A program made the position numbers and the translations under genes. A DNA stretch of 64,000 bases from Macrosoma leucophasiata. Taxonomy: Eukaryota > Arthropoda > Insecta > Lepidoptera > Hedylidae. This document shows, piece after piece, positions 28,451 to 39,893 of the stretch (positions within the stretch are counted from its first letter, which is position 1; every line of letters begins with the position of its first letter). The stretch lies in contig JAWQUS010000025.1 of NCBI GenBank assembly GCA_036365455.1, positions 25,332,001 to 25,396,000 on the forward strand. Reading direction: 5' to 3'. Under the pieces are notes generated by a model. That model did no database searches. It was not told the DNA's origin and saw only the letters and a list, made by a program, of their open reading frames with translations.

Positions 28451-28812
28451 TAAAAATAGGTGATAAATAATATTGAAGTATTTACATATTTTTTTATTTT
28501 TCTATGCACTTTTATGAATTGATTTGAACAAAGATCACACGCATTTAAAAATTTGTTAAATTAATATCCTACTATTTCGTAGCTATAATCAGGAGATTTT
28601 CAAGTTTGTTCTTTTAGTTTCACATTTGTCATGAAATCGGAAAACATGTAAATAGTATACAGTTCAATTTGGTGGTCAGTATGTAAAGTAACAGATATCT
28701 ACATACAAACTGGAGGTCTGATTGCAAATGCATTGCTACTCCCGAGGCTTTTAGTTTTTTACTGAACAATGAAGTGATGTTGGGAAACTATATTGTCATG
28801 CCAGACTTTATT
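28451..28812. other. Unassigned, with a very old S1-like trace near 28630-28750
   Basis: The spacing of TGCAAATGCATTGCTACTCC recalls S1, but similarity is low. Confidence 0.3.
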
Positions 28813-29250
28813 TTTAACCGACTTCAAAAAAAGGAGGAGGTTCTCAATTAGTCAAGATCTTTTCTTTAATGTATGTTCACCGATAATTTGTAAACGCCTG
28901 TACCGTGCACAGTTGGTCCCATTGTAACCATGTCAATATGTGATGATGGGATCCTGGAGAAATCGAGGGAACTCTTCAAATTTCATAGCACACTTTCTTT
29001 CACAACAAAGGTTTTCGATATTTTTTATAATAATGTTCCGTGCCTTGTGGCCCATACCTCACAGGTAGTCCCACTGTCATACTGTTCATGTTTGAACCTC
29101 TTATATTTATTGTCGTTCCTACATGTGAACAGATGAAAAAAGGGATTCGGTTTTTAGGACTCCATGACATAAAAATAACTTTTATACGCTCGTTGTTTTT
29201 TGGAGTTTACGAAGATTTTTTTTTTATAATTTAATTTAAATCGATTTCAA
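28813..29250 (+). repeat. Dispersed repeat beginning TTAACCGACTTCAAAAAAAGG
   Basis: The start AACCGACTTCAAAAAAAGG followed by AGGAGGTTCTCAATT is a word I know as common in insect repeats. The plus frames inside (28930-29234) resemble no protein. Confidence 0.45.
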
Positions 29251-29347
29251 TTATAAGGCCCCGTACGAAAATTTTATAAGAGCACCACACGCATCTTTCA
29301 AGGTTCCCACCAAAACTCTCGACATTATAATTATAATAAAATATTTT

Positions 29348-29493
29348 CCCCCTTATTCATACACGTACATTAGATACGTTTTAGCTATAGAATGCTTTGT
29401 CTTTGTCAGTTGCATTGTTAAATGTGTATGTTAGAAAAAAACCAAGCAGAGATTAGCAACACTTTAGCTAAAATACGTTTATGAATAAGGGGG
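29348..29493. mobile_element. Harbinger-type MITE, 146 bp
   Basis: The ends CCCCCTTATTCATA and TATGAATAAGGGGG are inverted. Flanks are TTT on the left and TTA on the right. The sister copy at 42955-43099 has TTA on both sides, the PIF/Harbinger target duplication. Confidence 0.75.
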
Positions 29494-29526
29494 TTATAGT
29501 CTATAGGCTGTAGTAAACACTGACCG

Positions 29527-29897
29527 AAGCGCGCATGGCCCCGCGGCTGGTGCAGATCGTAAGCGATCTACTCGGTTAAGCATTACGGGCGCGGTTTGTG
29601 TGGGTTTGCGCGGGGGAGTGTGATGGGTGACCGCTAGTGGCAAATTAAAATGCGCGTTTCCGTGCTTCGGAGGGCACGTCAAGCCGTCGGTCCCGGTTGC
29701 CATGGATAAATAGCAGTCATTAAACCTTGTCGGAGGCCTTATGGGCGGTTTGAAAAACATCCGACAGCGGGTTGGCCACTATCCCGTATCTCCACCAATC
29801 CGCATTGGAGCAGCGTGGTGGAGTAAGCTCCAGGCCTTCCCCCAAAGAGGGGAAAGACTCGTGCCCAGCAGTGGGACGTATAATGGGTTGCCATTAT
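29527..29897 (+). mobile_element. R360 short retroposon
   Basis: Flanked by TAAACACTGACCG (29514-29526 and 29898-29910), an exact 13-bp duplication. Compared with the 27663 copy it carries about 17 extra bases (GTGTGGGTTTGCGCGGG) near 29597. Confidence 0.9.
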
Positions 29898-29910
29898 TAA
29901 ACACTGACCG

Positions 29911-30185
29911 TCCTTATGAACAGCTTGTTTTCTGCCACTTAAAAAACTTAACATTTCAAAAAATATAAAAATTTCAAAATGAACTTGTTTTTCAAACTGT
30001 ACGCACATATTCCAGTTTTATGCGACGCCTCTGGTCTCGGTTTCAGGATTTATAATTAAGTTGTAATTTTACCTTGTTTATAGTACTTTGGTATTCCATC
30101 GGAATAGATTATGATTCTGAACGTTAAATATTTAAGGACGTATTGACAATGCAAATGGAATTGGAATTATTCGAATTGACTCGGA
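29911..30185. other. Unassigned
   Basis: No gene or repeat recognised. Confidence 0.4.
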
Positions 30186-30500
30186 CTTTGCCTCAGTAGC
30201 CTAATGGTAGCAGGCCACTACTGCTACGCTGGAGGTCCCTGGGTTCGATTCCCGGGTCGGGGCTCTCAAAGATAACGGTTTAAATCCTTTATCTCTGGTT
30301 CTATTGGGATTTTTCCATTTTCTGGAAGTTTTCCAGTACCTCGGAGTTTGGTAATGTGCTCGGAGACGGCAACAGGCTCGCCACCATTTACATGGGTCAC
30401 AAACGTAACCGGAAAATCGTGGCTGTTTGCATGTATGATTGAATGCATGCATTTACCTCTGCCTACCCCTTCGGGGATTATAGACGTGAAGTTACGTGTT
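30186..30500 (+). repeat. TE tRNA-derived SINE, best copy
   Basis: The head GCCTCAGTAGCCTAATGGTAG supplies an A box (AGTAGCCTAATGG) and TGGGTTCGATTCCCGGG a B box about 50 bases later. This is followed by a non-tRNA body ending ATTATAGACGTGAAGTTACG. Confidence 0.8.
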
Positions 30501-31279
30501 TAAACGTATGTATATTTTAGTCTGTGTAAGTACTGTTTACTTGCTGCTATATTTTCACTTCAAAAACCTCTAAAATTTTTTCACCTGCATAAGAAATTTC
30601 AAGGGAATTTCTTCATGTAAATCAATGCATGATAAAAAAAGGTGACTGCATACTACGCCAAAGAAAATGTCGGAAGGCAATGTGAAAGCTTTCCTGTTCA
30701 AAGCCGTCGGCAAACATTGACGGAGCTTTGTGTGATATACGGATAAGAGGAAGATATTTGTGTCTGTAAAAGCGAGAATGGTTTAAACCTGATTAATAAT
30801 TTATAAGACGTGCTCTGCGTTTTTTAATATTGAAGCAAAGTGAAACGTGCATGCATTAAATCCGCCTAAAATAAGACGATGCTGTTGGTGCTGTTATTCG
30901 TAAAGACTGTCCGACAATTTGCGGGCTCTTCGGGCTCTGCGGGGTCTTCCACCGATCTCTGTCCAGCGCAATTAATCACTAATTTTCGACTTGATTTTCA
31001 CACAGATAAGCTTGCACCCTATCTCTCCAGTGACATCTGGTTCGTATGATGGGCCATATACCTTTTTGTCGACTCAAGTATGTCTTCTTCTCATCATTAC
31101 CTATATACTATACCTCAGCTCTATATTAGATGTTAGAGTCCGAAATTTTGAGCAGAAGTACCTACGAAGTTACCTATCTACAAAACTGTGATTACGTCCC
31201 GTCGTGATGATTGGATACGAAGAAGAAGACAGTTAATTTGAAGCCTTACATCACCATTTAATCGTTAAATTTGGAAACT
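30501..31279. other. Unassigned
   Basis: Short frames only, without family resemblance. Confidence 0.4.
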
Positions 31280-31440
31280 GATAGATTAGATAAGTATGTA
31301 CGTATTTATCGTCAAGTCAAGTCCCTTACGGTGTACGGAGTATGGAGCGCCAGGTACACCTCCCATGCTTCTTCAAGATTCATCTTTATGTTCTATTTAC
31401 GACGATTACTAAGACTTTTGACCCCACTCTCAGACATTAC
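31280..31440 (-). repeat. Diverged LINE 3' fragment
   Basis: GTATGGAGCGCCAGGTACACC and ACTAAGACTTTTGACCCCAC (first word shortened to GTATGGAGCGCCAGG for certainty) follow the order of the 14853-15182 family. Confidence 0.5.
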
Positions 31441-31446
31441 TCAACC

Positions 31447-31746
31447 TTTTTTTTTTTTTTTTTTTTTTATGTAATTGAAGTGGCAAACAAGCATGCAGTT
31501 CACATTGATGTTAAGTGATGACTGCAGCCTATAGACACTCACACAAAGACCAAGGTCAAAATGCAAATGCGTTACCACTCCTGAGGCCTAAGGTGTTATG
31601 CCTCTGTGCCGGAAATTACAGGGCCGTACATTACCACCTGACCGGAACACGATAGTGCTGAACACTACCATTTAGCGGCAAGTAAATCAGGTAATGCGGT
31701 GGTGCCTACGCCCGCGAGCTCCGTCACTGGAGCTCTACCACCAGTA
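31447..31746 (-). repeat. S1 repeat, full length, with 22-base T tract
   Basis: The T tract at 31447-31468 is the A tail of the reverse copy. The unit ends CTACCACCAGTAG. Confidence 0.85.
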
Positions 31747-32514
31747 GAATGTAGTGGAATACAACTTAGTTGTATTCTATACAGTGTTGAAGTGTTGAAT
31801 TTCAAGTATTATTCCACTCATTTTCTTTGATTCCGTGTGTATCATAGAAAATGGCACCTTCGAACGCTGCCTCTGAAACTTTTTAGTTGTCTTATAGATT
31901 GCATTCCTTGTCAATCGTCCTCTAAATATACCTGAATATACAGCACTCACCTGAGTTTAGTATTAATGGTATGAAAATGGCAAACTATAATTCAGTCCTA
32001 TCATTGGTGATAAGGGAATATTGTAACCTATAAATATTTACATAGTACCAAATAATATCATACATAAAGTCTATACATGTATACCCAGTTATATTCTCGG
32101 AAAGGATAAGTAGATCTAAAATGCATGCGTTTGATGCACACATATATTCAAAAAGGCACGTTCTGTAAATTACGTTTTGACCCATATAAAAGATGAAGAG
32201 CCTATTCAGATTTACGGGCATAATGCGAATGCAATAATGGCAAGGGGAAACTGGGAACTGAAAAAGAAACCTAATAGAGCCGATAGAGATATGAGATAAT
32301 TTCGAATATTAGGCGTTCGAGGGCGTTGGCAACACTGCATTACCTAATCTATCTGCCGCCAAATGGTAGTGTTCAACACTATCGTGTTAAGATGAGACGT
32401 TTGAATTTTGTGATTTCGTGTATATCGTATTGACTGCAGTATTCACCAACCTCCAATGGGAGACTAGATAATAGTTTGCTAATATGACTGCTACCTAGAA
32501 TTTTTTTTTGGTTA
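31747..32514. other. Unassigned, with an S1 fragment near 32310-32390
   Basis: GTAGTGTTCAACACTATCG marks the S1 piece (plus). Sequence near 32060-32220 may be a very old TE relative (AAATGCATGCGTTTGATGCA), but this is not secure. Confidence 0.4.
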
Positions 32515-32718
32515 CACTCACAGCCCCACAGTAGGTTTAAGCCGTGTACCGGTATGTCGTTGATACCGTTGTACACACACAACACATACACAAACACACA
32601 GACCCGAAACAAATATCTGTAGGCCATACAAATATTTGTTCCAGTGCGGGGATAAAACGCGCGACCCTTCGAATCAAACAGTAATTTCACACCGCTTAAC
32701 CAACCGAGTCGTCTTTGT
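32515..32718 (-). repeat. TD tRNA-derived SINE, uninterrupted
   Basis: Collinear with the split copy at 23500-24002. The B box has decayed (GCGGGGATAAAACGCGC on the plus strand). Confidence 0.7.
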
Positions 32719-33105
32719 TGCAACCATTTTATAACAATTGTTATCAAGCAGCATAGTAATATTGAAATAACCCCAACTCACGTTCCGAAAACTTGCTCGA
32801 AAATTCGAGTAAAATATTACAACAGTTCAAATATCAATAACGAATGCCAGGTTTTTGGTTTATGGACATAAAAGCAGAACCTCAATGTTCCCCCAAACGG
32901 AGTGACACATAATGCGTTTTTATTCCGGCCCCGGAATATACGAGGTCGTTATCATTGGGACGTCAATTCAAATTTTGCGGGAGGTTACTTGAGGCACGTT
33001 CACCTGTTTGGGTGTATACGGGAGAATATTCCAAACAGTCCTGCTTATGATTCCGACTGGCTATAGTCTTATTATAGTCTCGGTATAGATACAACAAAAG
33101 CATAT
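32719..33105. other. Unassigned
   Basis: No gene or repeat recognised. Confidence 0.4.
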
Positions 33106-33332
33106 AAGAGAGGGCACATAGATGGAAGAACTGACGGCCGTTGGGGCAGAGCATTTCTTGAGTGGTGACCGCGTACCGGAAAACTAGGCGTAGGCAGGCC
33201 CCCCACAAGATGGACCGACGACCTGGTGAAGGTCGCGGGCCATCGCTGGATGAGAACGGCCCAGGACCGTTCGGTGTGGCATTATTTGGGGAGGCTTTTG
33301 TGGATGTTCTTTGGCTAAAATGATGATGATAG
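33106..33332 (+). pseudogene. RTE-type LINE C-terminal fragment
   Basis: The plus-strand reading gives GRPPTRWTDDLVKVAG and a SVWHYLG-like end before a GATGATGAT tail, with at least one stop. It belongs to the same family as 26179-26617 and is shorter. Confidence 0.75.
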
Positions 33333-33585
33333 ATACCACAGGTTACTAAGTATAAATAGACTATATTACGTTCACCAATCAATTTAATATCATCACCTCT
33401 GACCAAAGCTCAATTGCCCAATCGAATAAATTGATAAAGTTACAGTTTATGCTTACAGCAGTTGCAAGTTCAAATTCTGCTGGATATGTAGTGTGTTGTG
33501 AATTCGTACTGTTATTTGATTTTGAATTAAAGTGTACCGTGTGTAAGTAGTAAAAGTTTAACGAATTGTATATTATAGTTAACAT
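33333..33585. other. Unassigned
   Basis: Nothing recognised. Confidence 0.4.
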
Positions 33586-33790
33586 ATCAATGCCACCCTC
33601 GGAGTTTGGTAATCTACCCACCCGAATATGTCAACATTGTCAACGAGCTCGCCGTCTATTACAGGAGAAAAAAGGTAACCGGCGAATCATGTGTGTTTGC
33701 ATACATGTATGTTATATTTATGTTTGCTATAATGTATACTGCCGCACCTCTGTCTACCACTTCGGGGAGTAGAGATAATACTGCGGTTGC
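33586..33790 (+). repeat. TE SINE, 3' part, diverged
   Basis: From CCACCCTCGGAGTTTGG to ACTTCGGGGAGTAGAGATAA. The tRNA-related head is missing. Confidence 0.55.
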
Positions 33791-34967
33791 ACGATATGGT
33801 ACGTGAGAATATGCCCACAGTCATTTAATTATATCAGTTAATACTAACTTCGTACTTGCAAACCAAATACATATAAAAAGTGTGATAAATCTTCATTTTC
33901 CTCTTACTAGAATTCAAGTAGATACGAAGCAGTTCCGTCCCAAAAACGAACCCGTGTGTACACTCCTGTAGATCTTCAGATCACGTGCGCTTCCTCCAAT
34001 ATATCAGAAGCCACTGTGATTGCGGCCAACGTCAATAATAAAGTATGTATTCGGAGAGGATGGTCCAGGATTTGTGGCTCAGTAAATAATGTATGATACT
34101 ATATACGGACCGGTATACACTGGCCAAACCGAAGTTTATTGGATTAGACTACATGTATATTCATGTCAATTCGAAAGTCAACATTAAAATAAGACGTTCT
34201 GTTCACTTTGGCTAGGGAAAAAAAGTTCTTAGATTTGATAGTGAGATTGAAATACTAATAATATTACTATAGTATGGTCTCCTTAATGATTGTCACGTGA
34301 AAACAATGACAAATTTAATTAATTTTGATTTGATAGAGAGAGCTTTTGAGACATTATTTTCTTCGCCTCTCATAAATAAATTTTAACCAAATTGTTAGCC
34401 TTACCCCTAACAATACTTGACAGTGTAGGTACATAAAAATACAGCTAACAGAAAACTGTATAAATATTAATAAAACCAATAAATAAACACGCAGCTGTCG
34501 CCATTCATCACGGCGAGGCTGCAACATTTGCGGTCACTATCGGCTAACTTCGGCTAAATGTTGTTACGTGGGATTTATTTTTTGCTAATTGTATGGAAAA
34601 TGTAAGTAACAATGACTTACTTGAATAAATTAAAGATAATTGTTAAAATTCCCAGCCTCCCAGGCTACAGTCGATTATTTGTCAAAGCATTTGCAATTTA
34701 TATCAATTTGTTAAGACAAAAGGGGTGAATACAATAAAGTCTGATTAATGTAATTGAATCTTCATTTGATTTAACTTTATGAGTTTTATGATTACCACTG
34801 ATTCGAGGTATAGATTTAACTCATTGAATTGTATTCAAATAATAATATGCTGTATTTGTTTAAGACTTCTTTGAAAGCGTTAACTCGATTTGGCATTAAA
34901 GTTGTTTGTTAAATCTATTTTGATATATATAGTACTGCGTTTAGCATTTAATTCTATATTCATGCGA
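33791..34967. other. Long AT-rich stretch, nothing recognised
   Basis: Read on both strands without finding a convincing frame, RNA gene or window repeat. Confidence 0.4.
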
Positions 34968-35000
34968 TCGAAACGCGCATGGCCCGGCGGCTGGTGTAGT
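34968..35000 (+). repeat. R360 5' end fragment
   Basis: AACGCGCATGGCCCGGCGG is the start of R360. It stops after GGCTGGTGTAG. The 3' part of an R360 copy lies at 37484-37688, beyond the LINE region, but about 150 internal bases are missing between them. Confidence 0.6.
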
Positions 35001-36169
35001 TTTTCTGATACATTCGTTTAAAGCAGATTTTTTTTTTTCTATACTCAAACATTGCTTCTTCTAAATTTCAAATTCATTACAACAAATAAAAAAAATAAAA
35101 TTTTATGAAATAAGTAACGAGATTAAATAAACGATTTTGTTAACAATCCGGATAAAGTAGAATTACGTAGCATTTTGGTGTGTCATCGTTTTTAGAGCAT
35201 TCAATAAATTGTTAGAATCGTCCTCTTAATAAAACACCTTTATCCACTGTTATTCACTTTTAATAACTTTTCTTACACTAATTACACTTTCACACTTATA
35301 TTTTGTAGAACAGTATTTTCTTTAGCAAAGCTAGCTCTTGACTGGCTCAAAATCCAACAACTTATCGCTTCCGATAGTTCGACCGTTACAACACCGTTTT
35401 ACTAACGCCCTCTAGTGACGAATTGTCAAGGCCTCGCACCTCTTTCCAGCAAGGACAATAATAACAAATATTTATAATTTAAACATGGTTTACGGAAATT
35501 AAACAGATGGAATATTAATAATATAAACAATCATTATTTTACAAACCGAAACACTAATATAAATATAAGTCCTATATATATTCTAGTATAATACTTACTA
35601 ACACTAAATAATTATCATTGGTAAATTATTAATGACTACAAAATTATATTATAAATCGGATACATAAAATTTTAAATCATGCAAAAATTTAGATCATAAT
35701 CAATAAAAGAGTAAAATACATGAAACTAAATCGAATTAAATTAAAATTATTCATTGGCAATATAAAATAAAAATGTATATGAAAATTTAATATAAATTTT
35801 ATAAAACTATAAAATGACAGGAATAGAAAAACAAATAAAAAAATTAAAAAATTTAAAATTAAATTAAAACAGATTTAAATAATTTTAATTTGATACAATC
35901 AATTGCAATACGATAATGATTTGATAATTGGGCAAGAACCCCTTTCGGGTGAAGGCCTCCTGTAGAGATTGCAGTGGTTTCTCTGGAGGGTTTTAGTCGC
36001 TCATCTCAGCAGTGACCAGCTGTACTGGAGATGTTTGTGGAGAGGTTAGTGTCAGTTGTTATGTAGGTATTAGATGACTCTATCGAGTGATTTTAATTAG
36101 TTGTTTGTTTGTCTTGTTTGTCTTGTATGTCTTGTATGTCTTATATGTCTTGTATGTCTTGTATGTCTT
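35001..36169 (-). other. AT-rich flank of the decayed LINE
   Basis: No polymerase or endonuclease frame was found downstream of ORF1 on the minus strand. The segment 35900-36090 is GC-richer and unassigned. A TGTCTTGTA-type minisatellite occupies 36113-36175. Confidence 0.4.
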
Positions 36170-36912
36170 GTATGGCGGATGCATCTCTTTTTGATCGAAG
36201 AATGTGTTTATGTCTCTTTTGTTTTTTTTGTTAGATCGTGTGTTATTTTTATTAATTTCATTCCTTGATTGGCCGTTTTCATTTGGCGATAGAGTTAATG
36301 GTCGTTTTTTGTATCGGTTCTGGTCCTTTTGTTCCTTAATTATAATTCTATCGTATTTTAAATATGCTATTTTTCCTTGATCTACTTGTTTATTTAGCTC
36401 TTCTTGCAGTTCTTTACGTTTCTGTATAATTTTGAAAGGGAAGTCTTCTTTTATATATATGTTAGAACCTTGTAATAATTTCTTCTTTTTTAGGATTTCA
36501 ATTTTTCTGCCGAATGAGTTTAATGAAACTACAACTGGGCCTTAATCTATCTTGTTTTTTGCCTTTCCGCCATACCGAACTTATCTCTAGATTCGAACAT
36601 TTGATATTCTTTTTCTAATTTATAACGGTAAGTACTGTTTTTTTTAAGTCCCAGTAATTATTTCCCTTTTCCGGTATACCAAAGAATACTATATTTTTCT
36701 TTCTTATTTCCTTCTCAATATAATCAATTCTACGCTCTTGATCTTCTACCATTTTCTCTAATTTCTCGTTTTTCATTTCCAAAATTTGAAACTTTTCGTT
36801 GTTATTTGTATTTATGTTCTTAGTAATGCTCTCCTCTATTATTTTGAACTGCTGTTTTGTTCCGACATTTCAAGCTGAATTTGTTTAAGAATTTTTGTGA
36901 GGTCTTCCATGG
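36170..36912 (-). pseudogene. LINE ORF1-like protein, frameshifted
   Basis: On the minus strand, from an ATG at about 36912, a short segment (KILKQIQLEMSEQ) is followed by a frame change near 36850. A coiled-coil-like stretch comes next (EMKNEKLEKMVEDQERRID) and then RKKNIVFFGIPE. After another break, the reading continues with NSFGRKIEIL, IKEDFPFKI and KIAYLKYDRII. This order matches ORF1 nucleic-acid-binding proteins of insect non-LTR elements. The end is fused to a short CTTGTATGT-type tandem repeat. At least two frame breaks make it non-functional. Confidence 0.7.
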
Positions 36913-37483
36913 TCGATAAATTGTAGTAGTAATTGTTTACAATTTTATGAGCTTAAACTGCCACCTATCGGTTGTTGACGCAGTTTTAAGCAAATCGACA
37001 GGTTCGGTTAGGTGTTGGGGAGGGTCGAAGCCCAGACCTCTGTCATTAGATGCTGTTTTCTTTGTTTCCGCTAGATGGCTCTGTTTGCAATTTCTATTTC
37101 TCATAAGCAGAATGACTTGGTGTTTTTTGTTATATCAAATGAATTACTAAGAAGGTAGTTATTTATTGAGAGTTTTTATGGAAATATGTAATAGCGCAGT
37201 TCACTAATTATTATGTTGTTTTAGACTACGTGCACTGCGTTATTGTAGTTATTACAGCTCTTTGATTGTCCATTTAGCCTTTTTCACTATTTCACAGACT
37301 GTATTCCGATACTAGGTACTTACTGCACTGCCACTTTTTTTCTTTCAAATCACTGAGAGTGTTCAATTTTCACCAAGTGTTCATTGTTGCATAGATTAAT
37401 AAACACCTAATTTGTAAGTTTTTTCACTATTTACATTCGCTATTTTTATTTTTTAACATCTTTTAACACGGACTAGTTGTGAA
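36913..37483 (-). other. Probable 5' untranslated region of the decayed LINE
   Basis: It lies upstream of the ORF1 start on the minus strand. No frame is seen. The boundary with R360 at 37484 is abrupt. Confidence 0.35.
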
Positions 37484-37688
37484 CGGTATATAGCAGTCGT
37501 TAAACCTTGTCGGAGGCCTTATGGGCGGTTCGAAAATATCCGACAGCGGGTTGGCCACTAACCCACCCACCTCCACCAATCCGCACTGGAGCAGCGTGGT
37601 GGACTAAACTCCAGGCCTGCCCCCAAAAAGGGGAGAGACTCGTGCCCAGCAATGGGACGTATAATGGGTTGCCATTATTATTATTATT
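37484..37688 (+). repeat. R360 3' part
   Basis: From TATAGCAGTCGTTAAACC to TAATGGGTTGCC and an ATT tail. Confidence 0.75.
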
Positions 37689-38120
37689 CATGGATCATGG
37701 GCTTCATAAGAAAGCTGAAGGTCACGAAGAGAGCAGTGGAGAGAGTTATGCTCGGCGTTTGCTTGCGAGATCGAATCAGAAATGAGGAGATCAGTATGAG
37801 AACCAATGTAACCGATGGGCAGGGCATATAGATAAAAGATCTGACGGTCGTTAGGGTAGAAGAGTTCTCGAATCATAAAGGTACGATTCCAAACTCGGCA
37901 GCCGCAGCAGTGCTGCCCCAGCACTACTGGTCTCCATATATTTTCTATGAGTTTATATGAGATTACATTCCAAGCTAGGTGACACTATCGCGGCAGCATT
38001 GCAGCGGCAGCACTGCTGCGGGCTGCCGTTCGGAATCGTACCTTTATAATTCGAGAACTCTTCTGCCCCAACGACCGTCAGATCTATTATCTATATGACG
38101 AGTTCGGAATCGTACCTTAA
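37689..38120. repeat. RTE fragment arranged as a large foldback
   Basis: A plus-strand RTE piece (37700-37875, giving RAVERVMLGV-type words) leads into an inverted repeat. The left arm at 37828-37917 and right arm at 38006-38096 are reverse complements over about 90 bp. Within the arms, AAAGGTACGATTCC and the GCCGCAGCAGTGCTGCC block are shared, and so is RTE sequence (GACGGTCGTT and AGAGTTCTCGAAT). A third copy of CGGAATCGTACCTT lies at about 38104. No target duplication was identified. Confidence 0.7.
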
Positions 38121-38899
38121 GTAAAGCTTCAGTAACAGTTCAGAGGTTTTAAAGCATCTGCGTGGCTACTGATTTTTATGAAGGTTCTGGAACCTTCACT
38201 TGCCTCCCAAGTAAGCTGCATGATTGTTCACCATGTATAGATGTTTGCATGTTATCTACGCTATTCGGCTGCTACTTTCACACAGAAAATCTAGTTTCTA
38301 TTTCAGCGAGCACTAACCAAGAAAGTCTGCAGGCATTCCAGTTGTGCCTATAAAACTAAATGTCATACAAATTCCCGTCACGTGCACGCTTCGGCCGAGA
38401 TAAGAAGTTTAGCCACGAGACGCGTCAGCGGTGTACATTGAAACTTATTCTCCGTGTTACTTTAAGTCGCCGCGAATTTTAGGCACAAATAAAAACCAAT
38501 TGTTCTCACTTAATATCGTTTAGTTACTGGCACACTCATTTTAATAACTATCTCATGTTTGACCCTAAACTAGCTATCACAGTGACATAAAAACTAAAGC
38601 CTCAGGGGTGACAACGCATCTGAATTTTGACCTCTGGTCTTTGTGTGAAGGGTAGAGGCTACAGTCACGCTGCAGTGCGCTTAATATTAAGCCTGTGTTG
38701 CACCACGATATTTGTTAAGCTGCAAATCGACCGAAATTTCGGGTATATGAAGAAGTTGGGTGTAGTGGAATACGCGAGAAAATCCGCAAATCTATACAGA
38801 TAAATAAAATTGGAGTGTCTGTTTGTAATATTAAAATAACCGCCTTTTACTAAATGCATATGTATGTATACACGGTACATATACCAAAACAACATTTTA
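38121..38899. other. Mostly unassigned, with S1 fragment near 38595-38680
   Basis: GCCTCAGGGGTGACAACGC to GCTACAGTCACGC is S1, plus orientation. Nothing else is recognised. Confidence 0.4.
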
Positions 38900-39893
38900 T
38901 AATTTTTTTTAATTTTTTGGCGGGGCTAATCTTGGGAACGGCTGGACCGATTTTGACGCGAATGTCACTGGCAGATAGCTGATGTGACAAGGAGTAACTT
39001 AGGCTACCATTTTTATCTCCATACATCCATACATACATACATACCTACATACAAATAAGTAGATTGGAGTGTATCCGACTTTGATGGGACTTCCACGGGT
39101 AGGTAGCTGATGTAATAAGGAGTAACTTAGGCTACTTTTATGTCCATACATACATACATACCTACATACAAATAAGTAGATTGGAGTGTATCCGACTTTG
39201 ATGGGACTTCCACGGGTAGGTAGCTGATGTAATAAGGAGTAACTTAGGCTACTTTTATGTCCATACATACATACATACCTACATACAAATAAGTAGATTG
39301 GAGTGTATCCGACTTTGATGGGACTTACACGGGTAGGTAGCTGATGTAATAAGGGGTTAACTTAGGCTACTTTTATGTCCATACAACCATACATACATAC
39401 AAATAAATAGAATTTGAGTGTCTCCGATTTTGACGGGACTTTCACTGGCAGATAGCTGATGTGACAAGGAGTAACTTAGGCTACCATTTTTATCTCCATA
39501 CATCCATACATACAAATAAGTAGATTGGAGTGTATCCGAATTTGATGGGACTTCCACGGTTAGGTAGCTGATGTAATAAGGAGTAACTTAGGCTACTTTT
39601 ATGTCCATACATCCATACATACATACATACCTACATACAAATAAGTAGATTGGAGTGTATCCGAATTTGATGGGACTTCCACGGGTAGGTAGCTGATGTA
39701 ATAAGGAGTAACTTAGGCTACTTTTATGTCCATACAACCATACATACATACAAATAAATAGAATTTGAGTGTCTCCGATTTTGACGGGACTTTCACTGGC
39801 AGATAGCTGATGTCCACGACTTCGTCCGGGTAGATACTGAACAATCATATTTTTTCTCACGTGGACGAAGTCGCGGGCACAGCTAGTATGATT
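38900..39893 (+). mobile_element. Helitron-like element swollen by a minisatellite
   Basis: The 3' end reads TCACGTGGACGAAGTCGCGGG, then CACAGCTAG followed by T, the TC...CTAG pattern of lepidopteran Helitron-like repeats. Inside, seven units of about 110-125 bp lie in tandem from about 39000 to 39810. Each contains AACTTAGGCTAC, a run of CATACATACA, AGTAGATTGGAGTG and GGTAGCTGATGT. Two unit types alternate. The unit itself looks like a normal internal piece of the element. The 5' boundary is unclear. Confidence 0.7.

Noticed and set aside
39000..39810. CRISPR-like array
   Set aside because: The units are tandem without unique spacers, and the sequence is eukaryotic.
39000..39860. Minus-strand frames with repeated MYGHKSSLSYSLLHQLP-type peptides as a repeat protein
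   Set aside because: They are translations of the minisatellite within a Helitron-like element. The frame is kept only where unit lengths happen to be multiples of three.
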